From: Reticulascus tulasneorum
Taxonomy: Eukaryota; Ascomycota; Sordariomycetes; Glomerellales; Reticulascaceae
Assembly (NCBI GenBank): GCA_001557505.1
Contig: LSAX01000008.1
Location: 1,364,001 to 1,428,000, forward strand
Direction: 5' to 3'
Length of the DNA: 64,000 nt
Shown: positions 23,306-34,375 of the stretch, piece by piece
Numbering within the stretch: the first letter of the stretch is position 1
Layout of the letters: the number at the start of each line of letters is the position of its first letter
Made by a program: the position numbers and the translations under genes
The notes under the pieces: generated by a model
The model's input: only the letters and a program-made list of their open reading frames with translations
The model's database searches: none
What the model was told of the DNA's origin: nothing

Positions 23306-24835
23306 TTATTGATACATGTGCAACGCCTCATCAGCTAAGAGGCGTTGCATACTATCAGATGTGAGGCATAGCTGAACATCCACGCCATCATCGGCCCAAT
23401 GTTTCTTCCTTGTTCCAGTAGGCGCGCCCTCCATCAACTGCAATAACCCATCCATAGATGGCATGACGGCCTCAACATACCGTGGGGGAATACCGTTACC
23501 CACGAAGTCCACCTCATACAACTTTGTATGTACCCAGGAGGTGACAAGCACGTGCTGCCTCCCAAGAAAAGCCTGCCATAGTCGCTGTGGACTCTGCTCG
23601 TTCAATTTCTCATGCAAATGTGAGGCAACAGCCTCTTGAGTGAATCGGGCGACAGTCTCGCGCACCAGTCTCGCCAGGGCTGCGGTCGACGCTGTACATG
23701 AGTCGCGACCTGTTGTCTGAATGTTCGCAATGATAAGAGGTGAGCCCACGAAACGATCGGGTAAGGGTGGAGAAGTTCGACTTCGTAGCCCTAGAGTGTA
23801 GTCCATGTGCACTGGTTCGTCGCTTTCGTGGAGGTTGCGGGCACGGTTGATACATCGCCAAAGATGGGCGAGCAATGCATCCTGTCGACTTATCTTGGAA
23901 GCTGATGGCGAATCAGCCTCTGATGCAACCTCCCAGATATGTCGTAACTCATCACCACTGAAGTGCAAGACATAGTGTGAGACTGGTGCCTGTAGATCCC
24001 ATGTGGACCACGGCATGGACTCTCCAGGCGGATCATGGCGCACCTCCCGTAGCTCAGCAGGTATTTTGCTCGCTTGGTTAACCCACCAGTCATATCGGTG
24101 GCAAGGAAGTATTTCAGTTAGGTTGACCTCGGGACGAGCATGAAAATCAAGAGCTTCGGGCTTGAAAATCGGGCCTCCGTCTGCTGCGCTGGGATAGGGG
24201 CTGCTACCTCGACATGTGGCAGCCCAATCGCGGATGAAGTATGCAAGACTATGGGCATCAACCAAAGGGTGAGAAAATCGGAGTCCCAAAGCAAGCCCTC
24301 CGCATGGAAAGGTGGTGGCTTGGATGATAATACTCGGAAGAGCCGGGTGCCTGTCAGGATTCAGGTCCGAGGTAGATGTCTCCGCGGTCGGTAGCAGCCG
24401 TGCGACCGGGAAATCAGATAAGCGCCATGCCAGTGACACTGCCCGCGCATGACTGTCGGGCACCCAGCTCTTCAATGGCGCCTTGGCATGGGCTTCGACG
24501 AAACTCACCCCTGGGTCATCGGCTCGTCCATAGCGAAGGGCAAGCCTGCCATAACGGTTCGTTGCCGGCTCATATGGCAAACGAAACAGGCGCCCAGTCC
24601 ACTGAGGATAGTGATTTAGAGTCACGGCTAGGGAATCGCCTAGACGAGTGGGCGTCAGCTCTTGTGCTGCGGGACTGTCGAAGACAAGTACTGTCTCTGA
24701 GGGTGAGAATCCTGCAACCGTCGCGTCGATAATGGACAACGGAACAGTCTGATCTTCGCCATGTCCTATTTCTGCCAGGACCCTTCTCTCTGAAACAATT
24801 TCCACACTCAGATGGGACGAAGTTGCTGAAGTCAT
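23306..24835 (-). CDS. BAHD-like acyltransferase (transferase family PF02458 type), 509 aa
   Basis: A single exon. From the chosen Met (24835), the catalytic HxxxD motif is H189-P-L-V-D193, in the usual mid-protein position. The C-terminal structural motif that is DFGWG in plant enzymes appears here as DFVGN (about 443-447). Length fits the family. These cytosolic enzymes move acyl groups from acyl-CoA to alcohols or amines; fungal members include the trichothecene 3-O-acetyltransferase type and tailoring enzymes of secondary metabolism. The frame stays open upstream to a Met at 25018, which would add 61 residues without family character. I prefer the inner start, but the longer form is possible. 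A flavin oxidoreductase is divergently transcribed across a 1.0-1.2-kb gap, a layout often seen in small metabolite clusters. Confidence 0.85.
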   Translation of the reverse strand: MTSATSSHLSVEIVSERRVLAEIGHGEDQTVPLSIIDATVAGFSPSETVLVFDSPAAQELTPTRLGDSLAVTLNHYPQWTGRLFRLPYEPATNRYGRLALRYGRADDPGVSFVEAHAKAPLKSWVPDSHARAVSLAWRLSDFPVARLLPTAETSTSDLNPDRHPALPSIIIQATTFPCGGLALGLRFSHPLVDAHSLAYFIRDWAATCRGSSPYPSAADGGPIFKPEALDFHARPEVNLTEILPCHRYDWWVNQASKIPAELREVRHDPPGESMPWSTWDLQAPVSHYVLHFSGDELRHIWEVASEADSPSASKISRQDALLAHLWRCINRARNLHESDEPVHMDYTLGLRSRTSPPLPDRFVGSPLIIANIQTTGRDSCTASTAALARLVRETVARFTQEAVASHLHEKLNEQSPQRLWQAFLGRQHVLVTSWVHTKLYEVDFVGNGIPPRYVEAVMPSMDGLLQLMEGAPTGTRKKHWADDGVDVQLCLTSDSMQRLLADEALHMYQ

Positions 24836-25018
24836 ATCTGTTAATTTTGTGGCTACTCTGTATTCTGCACGCTTTCTCAGCATTGACTGATAAGTGCGCA
24901 GTTTGTAAGTTGTCGCCTCAGGCATAAGCGGCACACCAGGCCCACCTATTCCAGTCGGATTCGCTTTCGGACTGTAATCTGTATGCAGAGCAACATATTT
25001 GGTCGGGATTTCGACCAA

Positions 25019-25997
25019 TTCTGTGAGATTATTGACCCCTAATTAGGCTTTATTTACTCACGTGACATTCTGCAATGTGCCGTCGCAACCTGAAGAAAAC
25101 AAGCGCCAACATCGAGAAATAGCATATTTGCCCCTGTTCCTTCCTTGAATGACTGAATATGAAGATGCCTGGGAGTTCGATCGTATCATTAATATGCCTT
25201 TGTAAAGTATCCATGTGAACTGTCTCCTGCTGCAAATGCCCCACATGTTGCGGAAGGCGATTTGGTTCTCGGCCGGGCACGAGTAAGCGACCTGGTGCCC
25301 GGTGCTCGCCGAGCCTCGCCGAGAACCTAACTGCATTTAATTGCAGTGCCTGGGTATTCACACAGTACTCTTAACAAACTCCAAGCCACAATCGCCGGAA
25401 GGCCGCATATGTGGGCACCATCCGGCCAGTCCGTGGACTTGAGGTGCATCTCATCAAGGTATCTCTCAGGAGCCATCCTACCTATCAAGTCATGCGAGTC
25501 TAATGCTCTAAGTGTCTACCGTGGCCGACCTCGGATTGATATCCTATCCTGGATCACTCCGCCACGAGATCGGGAAAGTGTGGCCAATCGCAGGTGTAAG
25601 AGTTAGATCGCAATAGAGTGGATGCAAGAGAAATCTCTTCAATAAAGGGCCTTAGAATGCGGACGTCGAGGCATTATTGAATGCATCATGACATCATTGA
25701 CTAGAGTCTCCGAGGAGTTTGAGCGATACATATCCACTTGTTATAACGTCGTGCGATGCTGAACAGTGCGATTACCAATAATCGCAACTGCCGCTTGGTT
25801 CAGGTACTGGAATGTTGATGCGAGTACGAGGACGTGAAGCCCCCTTTACATGACTCAGGGCTGAGCCGCCTTGGTACATCAGTTTACATAAAGCTGCCAG
25901 CCTTCCCGGAATATGTGCAAACACTTTCTGCCAGCACCTCACATTCCGAGCTACTCTTTTCATTAAAACAGCCCCCCAGACTATCCAACTCGTCGAT
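25019..25997. other. Divergent intergenic region
   Basis: About 980 bp between the acyltransferase and the OYE-type gene. It contains a long two-part hairpin (25264-25327). There is no supported gene. Confidence 0.5.
25264..25327. repeat. Two-part inverted repeat (hairpin)
   Basis: The outer arms GGTTCTCGGC (25264-25273) and GCCGAGAACC (25318-25327) are exact complements. The inner arms CCGGGCAC (273-280) and GTGCCCGG (25295-25302) also pair exactly. A 14-nt loop closes the structure and a 15-nt bulge sits on the right. GC content is well above that of the surroundings. It could be a protein-binding site or a folded transcript segment. Confidence 0.6.
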
Positions 25998-27362
25998 ATG
26001 GTTGTACAGCGAGAATCGCACCCTAGCCAGGGGCGTCAATCTGTCCCGATGACTAGGCCACAGGAAAGTGGTGGCACACATGGGATTGAGAATTCGCCGA
26101 CCGATAACGTATCTTTTTATACTCCTGCACAAAACCCCCCATCTGGCACAGCAATAGATCCACAGCCGGATGGAAAACCAATTCCTAAGCTATTCAAACC
26201 CTTAACCATTCGGGGCATGACCATGCAGAACCGCATTATGGTAAGCCCCATGTGCCAATACAGTGCGCTTGAGGGCTTCCATACTCCGTGGCATTACACA
26301 CATTTGGGGGGAATAGTTCAGCGAGGGGTGAGTTTTTAGAGTCTAGTTTTCATCATGCGACGCTGACTTGGTTCCTAGCCCGGTTTGACAATCGTAGAGG
26401 CAACGGCTGTCCAAGCCAACGGACGCATCACTCCAGAAGATTCGGGCATCTATCTTGATGCACACATTGGATCGCTGATGAAGCACACGGAATTTGCTCA
26501 TTCCCAGGGCCAGAAGATCGGAATCCAGTTGGGCCACGCAGGTCGCAAAGCCAGTACCGTTGCACCGTGGCTCTCCTCTGGCGCAGTGGCTACCAAAGAC
26601 GTAGGCGGCTGGCCAGACGACGTCGTCTCTGCGTCCGCTATTGCTTATAATGACAAGCATGCAATGCCTCGAGAAATGTCGATAGCCGAGATTGACCAGT
26701 TGAAGGTAGACTTTGTAAGGGCTGCCCAGCGAGCTATCAAGGCCGGCTTCGACGTCATCGAGTTGCACTGCGCCCACGGCTATCTACTCCACAACTTTCT
26801 ATCCCCCGTATCCAACCAACGAGGGGACAAGTATGGAGGCAGCTTCGAGAATCGAATCCGATTGACGGTGGAGATTACTGACCTGGTGCGGAAGGAGATG
26901 CCGGAAGAAATGCCCCTTTTCGTCCGAATCAGCGCAACAGATTGGCTCGAGAATGCTGATGACTACGACGGTGAAAGCTGGACAGTCAAAGACAGCGTCA
27001 AATTAGCGACCATCCTGGCAGATAGGGGAGTTGATCTGTTTGATGTTTCGAGTGGGGCAAATCATCCATCTCAGAAAATCAAAACTGGGCCGGGTTATCA
27101 GGCGCCGTTCGCCAAGGAGATTAAGAGAGCTGTCGGGGACAAGATGTTAGTGGCTACTGTTGGGACCATCACAAGTGGCAAGCAGGCTGAAGACCTTCTG
27201 ACAACCGACACACCATTAGACGTTGCTGTTGTCGGACGCACGTTCCAGAAGAATCCTGGTTTGGTTTGGACCTGGGCTGAGGAATTGGGTGTCGGGATCT
27301 ACCTGGCTAACCAGATTGGTTGGGGGTTCGGTGGGAGGTCCACAAAGCATTCGAAGAAGTAG
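25998..27362 (+). CDS. NADH:flavin oxidoreductase / old yellow enzyme (YqjM-like class), 437 aa
   Basis: Exons 25998-26327 and 26379-27362 (51-nt intron, GTGAGT..CCTAG). After a variable tail of about 60 residues the TIM barrel begins with LFKPLTIRGMTMQNRIMVSPM. Next come the flavin-contact strand IQLGHAGRKAS, the substrate-binding motif ELHCAHGYLLHNFLSP (the His and Tyr that hold and protonate the enone), and the phosphate-binding C-terminal part VGTITSG...VGRTF. FMN-dependent ene-reductases of this type reduce activated C=C bonds using NAD(P)H. Fungal members serve in secondary metabolism (ergot-type) or stress detoxification. An alternative start at 26049 would shorten the tail. The divergent acyltransferase may act on the same product (inference). 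Confidence 0.9.
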
Positions 27363-27632
27363 AATATAGTCTGAATAAGATATTGAATCTCTGTTCCCAG
27401 AAATACGCAGCTGGTCATTTCAACTTATGTACCCCCGAGTACTCCGTAGTACGGTGGTTCAAACAATCCGAACTTGTGAGATGGGCATTAGGAATCGGAA
27501 CGACAAGGAATGCCTAAAAGCACTATATATTCGGCATACTGCAAACATAAATTGATATACTTCTAGCCGCGGAAGACAAAGAATAGTATAAAGTATTGAG
27601 AGAAAAGTTCAATCGCTTCATGGCTTCCAGGA

Positions 27633-29625
27633 TCAACCATCGTTTCCACCACATCCATTTGTGAACCCGCCAGAAGCCCTCGCAACTTTGTTGTTACTAA
27701 AGCAGCGAGCTCGAACCCAGATAGGCGTATTAAAAGACAGTCGCCACTCATTGCCGTTTTCGTCCGGCTCGTCGAGGTATTTGAACTTCCACGCTGTGAT
27801 CCCAAGGCCTAAACATCCTTTGATACTCGGACGCAGTGTTTGCTGACCGGAGTCCCATGTAGACCACCCTTTCCCACGCATCTCGTATGAACTAAAGAAC
27901 ACTTTATACCAACCCTTGCAAGAGCCCGAGGGCTCACTGGGTGGTGGCCATGGTCTATTCTGACGCTTGACGTTGATCTCGTAGGTATAGTCTCCGGCAA
28001 CGCGCCGTCCACCGAATCGCCATTTGCTGTAAGAAGAATCATCGTCGCAACTGTTGACAATTTCATTCAATGCGGTCTTACAACCGTCCACGTTAAACGT
28101 GCTGGCGCCGTGACTCAGGTGAACTTGTATGGTGTGCTCGTCTGGCGTGTTCTCATGATACGTCTTCTCAGAGTACCAGTTAACTATCCTATCTGGGACC
28201 TTGACAGATTCGCAGAAGTCTTTGTAGTTATCATTCATCCGATCAGCCGTAACATACCCTCGCTGATTCTCCTTTCGCCAGCATTTGAAGTCATCGGCAC
28301 GAGCACACGCGGGGTCTAGACTTTGTGTGATATCTGCGCGGAGGCCTATCATAGCGTCCATTGCATATGCGCTGATTGTTTCATGTCCGAGCTCGTTTGG
28401 ATGGAAGAACTTTCCTATGGAGTCAGGCAGGCCAATTCCGAAGGTTGGGTCAAAGCCGCCGTCTCCAGGACAGTTTGGGGGCGCTGGAGCCCTTCTATCA
28501 AGTTCGTGGAGTGCCTTAGCTCTCGGGTCTGGTGTCAGATATAACAACGAGTCGTAAACCTCCGATCCATTGACCGGTACTGGAAGAGATTCTCTGGCAG
28601 TATATTCAGATTCGATTGATAGTTCGTCCCGCTTGCTAAACCGGAGAAAGCTCGCACTTGTGTCGGGCTTGAAGAACTGTAAGTACGGTTGGCCGGGGTC
28701 TGGATATACGCCCTCAGAGTTAGATTCGCACATAAGCCCACGGACGGCGTCCTTTGCCCAGACACCCCAATTAGCTGTACTAATCCTATATCGAATACTC
28801 GAACTTGCTTCCATCTCGTCCACGAGTTCCTGAATTGCAGAATTAATGCGTCCCACTAGCCTGTTGAAAATCTCCCGCCTGTTCCGATTCAGCGGAGTTT
28901 CTGGTTGACCCGGATTCCATTTTGGAAAAGTCCAGTCTTGGTTCGTGCCGCACGTGTCGTCTTCAAGACTAAAGAACTCGGCATACATATTGAACACCAC
29001 AATGCCGTCAGTTCTCATTTTGTTATTCAAGCTTATCAGAATCTCTCGCAAATTCGGCTTCAGGATGGTGTTGATATTTTCTGATGCCTTATTGAGTGCT
29101 TCTGGGCATTCTCCGCTATCGGTTCCGGCAAAGAAGATACAATGCTTTATAATCGCGTTCTGCCACAGTTAGCACAATGTTATTTCCAGAGCATAGGCTG
29201 GCAATTGGTACCAAGCAGAGATCGTTGCCTCCTGCAGTCATCATAACCAAATCCAAGTTGCCCTCGAGAGCCAGAACCTGTTTATAGATCTCCTGCGATC
29301 TGTCTCCACTGCAAGCCAAGTATTGGAAGTTAGTCACGGCCGGTCCGAAAAATCGATTTAGAATAGCCGGATAAGAATGCGAGTATCGTGAACAACGCCA
29401 ATCCTCCTTACGTGACGAGTAAACTCGACCGGAGCCAATTCCGGCAGTGAAGCTGTCCCCAATAGCTGCCCATCTTTTAATCCAGCTGAAGTCCGTTGGA
29501 TTGGAATCCGTCTGTCTCTGTTCAATCACCGTTGAGTTTCCTGGTGATATTCCTGGGACTGCGTACGCAGTAGTGTAATTAGCCAGGATGGCGATATGCA
29601 TCAGGAGAATCGAGAGCACGCCCAT
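27633..29625 (-). CDS. Secreted SGNH/GDSL-type esterase with extra C-terminal domain, 646 aa
   Basis: Exon 1 is 29625-29212 and exon 2 is 29159-27633. The 52-nt intron (GTACCA..GGCAG, branch CTAAC) joins GGNDLCL to NAIIK. A signal peptide follows Met at 29625; an upstream in-frame Met at 29718 lacks support. SGNH blocks are block I AIGDSFTAG (Ser about 58), block III GGND (132-135), and the catalytic His near HPNELGH (about 391-397). An Arg-Arg pair in ELDRRAP lies just before the last block. About 240 further residues form a second, Cys-containing domain with WRFGGRRVAGDYTYEI, RPWPPPSEPSG and GWSTWDSGQQ. The esterase acts outside the cell; the substrate is unknown. The C-terminal domain recalls tails of other secreted fungal hydrolases (from memory). 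The two-domain length is far above a plain GDSL esterase (about 250-400). Confidence 0.85.
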
Positions 29626-30817
29626 AGCTTCGAAGGAGAACAAAGAGACTAAGAGGTTGCTGTTAGGACTACCCTTTGGATGAAGAACAAGAAAGAGTTG
29701 ATGATGATCAATGCACACTCGACTAGAACCAAGTGATGCTCGCGCTCGAATGTGCGAACTCAGATTACGGGAATTTCAAATCTTCGAATCCGTGGCTCAC
29801 ATGTTAACTCATTGACGCAGTATTACTCTGCTGTACAAAATATTTCGCTAGGAGACCGGCCCAGATATGCCCGCCGCGATTCCAAATGCATCCATGCGAG
29901 CTACATGGAGAATTTCTTGTCAGCGACCGACTCTATGCTCTATTTTCGGATGATAGGAGAAGCCACCACGCTCCGTGTCCAAGTCTAGACGGGGCAGTCG
30001 AATCAAAGGCCTCTAATGCCCTTCACGCGCATACTTGGCAAAGAGATACGGCCTACGGTCAAGGGAAGCAAGTCCGTCGAACTAGCACTTTCAGGTATTG
30101 CTGTAAAAGTTACACGAACATTAGGTTTGCATATTAGGCACTAGTTCTTATCATGAACGCCGCTTATTGCGAGGGCGATGTAGTTTCCATCTATTGCATA
30201 GCCAACGATGTGCGGCGATGTCCAGTGTAAGCACTAAAATCTCACTCTGTGTCCTTCGTTCTTATTGCATAGACATGCCTTTAAGTTATGTATTTATTAG
30301 GAATGGTAAGCTATATTCTTGGCGCGTGCTTGTCAATGACGAACTTCGAGGATTGTCAGGCATATTATCGCAGCGGACAAACTGGTAGGCATGTTTGAGA
30401 AGATAAGGACGACGCTAATTTCCATTAACACGGCCATAGTGGCTGCTGAACCCAAGATTCGGTCTATCAGCCGGACAAAATCGCCTTCCCATACCTGGTC
30501 AGACATGCGACCCCCTAGCAAGGCATAGTAACGCTGACAGCATTTACTTTATAGTCGAAAACGCACTGGCATGGATCGGCGACCTCCATAAGCAGCGGAG
30601 AAGGGTTATAAATGAATAGTGGATCATTGGAACATTGGCAAGCTAGCAAAGAAAGACTTTGCGGCCAATACGATGAACCATCCTGTTTAAGTTGCTTTGG
30701 AGCTATTAGTACTGACTAGAAGCACGCCGCTTGCGCATTGAGATTTATCCCGGAATTTGTCGTGGCCCATTTACAACATACCCAAGCAAACAACCGCAGC
30801 TACAAGCAATTGACAAT
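29626..30817. other. Divergent promoter region
   Basis: 1.2 kb between the SGNH esterase and the metalloprotease starts. There is no coding evidence and I see nothing specific. Confidence 0.5.
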
Positions 30818-31897
30818 ATGTGGTTCCTCTATTCTGCCATGGTGCGGAATTTAATACTTGTTTTCTATATCCTAGCTGCCACAGCAAGGGCTGGTCATCC
30901 TGTCTGGGAGAGAACACGACTTGCCCCGCAAAAAGCATCAAACAACACAGCTGTGGCACTGGAGAAGCGCGCACACTCTCTTCGGCCGACTTTGAATCAA
31001 CAGCTCTGGCCAGGCAAAACCATAACTTATTGCTTCGAAAATACGAAAGCAAAACGCGAGCTAAAAAATGATCTGGTAGCAGCAATGGAGCGATGGTATT
31101 CCGCTGGCTTATCCCACGAGTTTGTATGGAAGGAGGGAACCGACTCTGTGTGTAAAAATAACCGTCGCAATACGCTGCTCATCAGAGTCAATTATGAAGG
31201 AATTCTAGTGACGACACTTGGCTGGGCACCAGCCAATCCTACGGATAATGGCGCACGAGGACCTTACATGGTACTATCCGCACGAGAGGATGTGGGGATG
31301 CTGGACAGGATCGCCAACTACGCTCACGAAATTGGTCATGCCTGGGGTCTCCTCCATGAGCATCAAAACCCGCGATTCTGGGCGGCCGGGCTAGTTGCTG
31401 GCCAAGTGGAAACCCAGACACGCTTCGCCTTTAATTGCCGAGCGCTCAAAGACTACGAAGAGATATGCCATCGGACTACACCGGAGAAATGTGAAGATAT
31501 GTGCAGGAACCGCAACGTGGCCAAAGAATTGAACTTTAGTGGAGCTGAATTCTTACCCATACTGAACCAAGCCAATGATGCGCCGCCAAACGCTGAGGAC
31601 CCCGTTGACTGGGAATCACTCATGCTGTATCCCAGCGGAGCGGGCGGCACCATTCCTGCAAACCATATACCACGTCTGGGAGATGACCAACGTGAGGATG
31701 TCCTGCTAAGGCTAGATTCAACCGGGTCAGGGAAAATCTTGCCTAATCTTGGTCCAAGCCAAAGAGACGTGGCGTGGCTGCAAGAACTTTATAGGGATTA
31801 CCTCCAGCGGCCGACTCCGCTGTTGCACAATAACCCGCAAAGTCCCTTTTTTGGAGCTTTTAAAAGGACTTTGCAGCGTTGTAGAATCAACCTGTAA
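30818..31897 (+). CDS. Secreted astacin-like metzincin metalloprotease, 359 aa
   Basis: A single exon. Met 30818 gives a signal peptide (MWFLYSAMVRNLILVFYILAAT). A propeptide ends at a Kex2-type site, E-K-R (about 49-51). The zinc motif HExxHxxGxxHEH is complete: H170-E-I-G-H174-A-W-G-L-L-H180. A Met-turn S-L-M-L-Y (267-271) lies 87 residues after the last zinc His, which is the hallmark of metzincins such as astacin (M12A). Cysteines in CHRTTPEKCEDMC suggest a disulfide-bonded insert. The enzyme should degrade proteins outside the cell, for example host or wall proteins. An in-frame upstream Met at 30731 is less likely. It converges with the LysM gene 300 bp away and diverges from the SGNH esterase. 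Confidence 0.88.
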   Translation: MWFLYSAMVRNLILVFYILAATARAGHPVWERTRLAPQKASNNTAVALEKRAHSLRPTLNQQLWPGKTITYCFENTKAKRELKNDLVAAMERWYSAGLSHEFVWKEGTDSVCKNNRRNTLLIRVNYEGILVTTLGWAPANPTDNGARGPYMVLSAREDVGMLDRIANYAHEIGHAWGLLHEHQNPRFWAAGLVAGQVETQTRFAFNCRALKDYEEICHRTTPEKCEDMCRNRNVAKELNFSGAEFLPILNQANDAPPNAEDPVDWESLMLYPSGAGGTIPANHIPRLGDDQREDVLLRLDSTGSGKILPNLGPSQRDVAWLQELYRDYLQRPTPLLHNNPQSPFFGAFKRTLQRCRINL

Positions 31898-32199
31898 CTT
31901 AGACTTCTATAGGCATGTCGTTCAATACAGATAAATACAGACGGGGTGTATTTTCTTGGCCTAGTAACATCAATCCAGAGAAACTCACGTAGGTTCCCGG
32001 CTCGCGGTAGGTCAATAGCAACATCGATATTGTTCTTTGGTGGTAGATACTTATTTCTGTCCGGAGACAAGCATGCAATCATTCTTATCTTTTCCTGGCT
32101 ATAATTGGGGGTTTTTTTTATATCTTTGGAGCTCTGGCACTAAATAAACTTGAATTCTACTAAAGATGGGTCAAACACGTTTCACCCTGAGTACTATAT
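31898..32199. other. Short gap between convergent genes
   Basis: About 300 bp between the protease and LysM 3' ends, including a T run near 32115. No gene. Confidence 0.5.
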
Positions 32200-34375
32200 T
32201 TAAGTCGGCATTGGTGGCCCACTACTGATAGTTGTGGCAGGGTCTTGTATGCCGATGCATACGTAGACATTAGCCCATAGCCCTGAACAATCATTGCCAA
32301 CCGCGGGGTTCCAAGTATAAAAGTTACTGTCAAAGGGTTAATATTGCTTGATCTATCAACGATGCGTGACTGAGAATTAACGTACTCGAGGGGGATGGCA
32401 GCTGAGTTCGCAATAGCCCAGCATCCGTCTCCAGCCTGAACAAAGTAGAATCTACGGCAACCGGATACCATTCCAATCTTAGTGGGCAAGTTAGCGTGAC
32501 AATTCTATAGTAGAGGGGAGAATGCTTACTTGGACTGGACTAGGTGTTGACACGGCTGGCACGGAAGTTGATGTTTGGGACCGAGTCGGCGGCGAGCTTG
32601 TGCTAAGCTTGACCGTTGTGCTGGGTATTTGAGACTGAGTCACCTGTGAACTCGTGCTTGTTTGCACTGTTGAAATGGTCGTTGGCGGTCTCACGGTAGA
32701 ACTAGCAGGCTGTGAACTCGATGATCCTACACCAACACAAACCTCGTAATCTTGGAAGAGGTGCTCGCATGATAAAACCCCAACAGCCGGGTTCCAAGCA
32801 TAAAATTCCTCAACGGAGATCCCGTTTTGAGTTGCTACCGAAGCACAAGAGTCGTCTCTATAAGCGAATGTATTAGACACACACACTTTAATATGGGAAG
32901 ACCTGCCTACTCCGACACTAGCCAGAACAGCTTGCAGTTAGATGCTATGCCATCCTGCCTGGGATTCTCGCTGAGGGTGGGTATCGGAACTGGCGCAGTG
33001 GCAGAAGTTGGTGTCCCAAGAACGCCCACACAATACCAGAAACCGGGCTACAAGATGACATTAGCCGCGACGCTTGAGGTTAACACACAGAGTTTAATGG
33101 TTGCGTAGCTTACTTCTATACCGCTGCAATCATTGGAAACAGCGGGGTTCCATGCGATGAAGTCCTGCTCCAAAAAGGTTCTAAATACATCCGCGAGATT
33201 GCCACAACTATCGCCAATGGTAGAATAGTACCATCGTGCGCAATTAGTAGTGATACCACCCTGGACTGGTGATGGCAGTGTAGCCACTGTCGGAGGTGGC
33301 GGTAGTCCATTCGGAAAGTAGCCCACACAAATATAATAATTTGTCCACAAATTGGGACAGCTCTCTCCACCAAGGCTAGGATTCCAGGACAGAAGCTGGC
33401 TCTGACTAATAAATTGGAATTGCTGCAGAATGCTGTCACACCTATCACCAGCTTTCACGTAGTAAAATGCCTGGCAGTCAGAAACCATTCCGGCCTGTGT
33501 TGGCATTGGTACGAAATCCGAATCAATTGTCGGGAAAGCGGTGTAGGTGTATGACAATGGATCTGGCACTTCGACTGTATCGGTTGGGCTCGGGTAGTAA
33601 AGAGTTAGGGACTCCTGGTGCTGTATCCTGACACAAACCCACCAGCCATAGTAGAGCCCATCACATTTTGGCCCAATTGATGGATTCCAACTCAATCTAA
33701 GTCTTCGTGAGCATGTCATTTTCTGCTTAGTGATACGTATTGAACTTACAGATCTGCTTCGCTAGAAAAAGCATACAAGGCTCGAATGACTTCACAACTG
33801 TCATCGGCTCGTACAAGATGCCATTGGTCACAGTTTTTGGGTTGGCCGGCTTGAGTCTTGGTTGGCGGCCATGCCATATCAATAGGTGTAGACGTGATGT
33901 TGTACTCTGTAATAGGATACCGCGTAGAATATGGTGTAGTATTTGGTGTTGACGTGTAAGTGGTTGCTGTTTTTGAGCTCGTTACGACCGGAGTTGATAC
34001 CAAGCTGGTTTTGGAACTTCTGGAAGTGCTAACAGGAGTGCTGCCAATGCCGACGCAGTATGAATTGCCAAGCCAAAAATCTAATCATGTCAGTCAATGC
34101 TGTTTATTCGTGGCATTACAAAAGATGAACTTGCTGTTTAAGCAATCCGCTGATACTGCGGGATTCCAAGCGATGAACTGCTGGTGTGTAATTCCAAAGG
34201 TTTTCTCAATAGTATCACAACCATCTCCAGCTTTAACTGTCCACCATTTGTTACAGTTTGAAGGCGAGCCAGTAAAGGTTGGTCCAGCAGGCGTAGAGGC
34301 CGCTGTTGTGGCTTGGCTGTAAACATGTACCATGAAAAGGCAGAACGCGACAAAGGCAGCCGTTGAGAGAGCCAT
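32200..34375 (-). CDS. Secreted protein with six LysM domains, 612 aa
   Basis: Seven exons: 34375-34135, 34080-33750, 33696-33114, 33047-32911, 32857-32530, 32477-32386, 32326-32200. A signal peptide (about 1-20) is followed by six LysM-like modules at about 41-92, 164-213, 265-316, 343-393, 423-473 and 547-597. Each has the pattern C..(F/W)..V..GDxC..I...........F..WNP.(V/L)...C...W....(Y)C(V/I). Ser/Thr/Pro linkers separate them. LysM binds chitin or GlcNAc oligomers; secreted fungal versions hide chitin from host or prey defences or protect hyphae from chitinases. No membrane anchor or enzyme domain is present. Intron 1 (34134-34081) has a GC donor with the perfect GCAAGT consensus. Several introns interrupt a LysM module just after its Trp-Asn-Pro region. 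The gene is divergent from the chitinase gene, sharing 913 bp. Confidence 0.9.

Noticed and set aside
24836..25018. N-terminal extension of the acyltransferase
   Set aside because: Frame is open but the sequence lacks family character; the inner Met fits the family's normal start. Not excluded.
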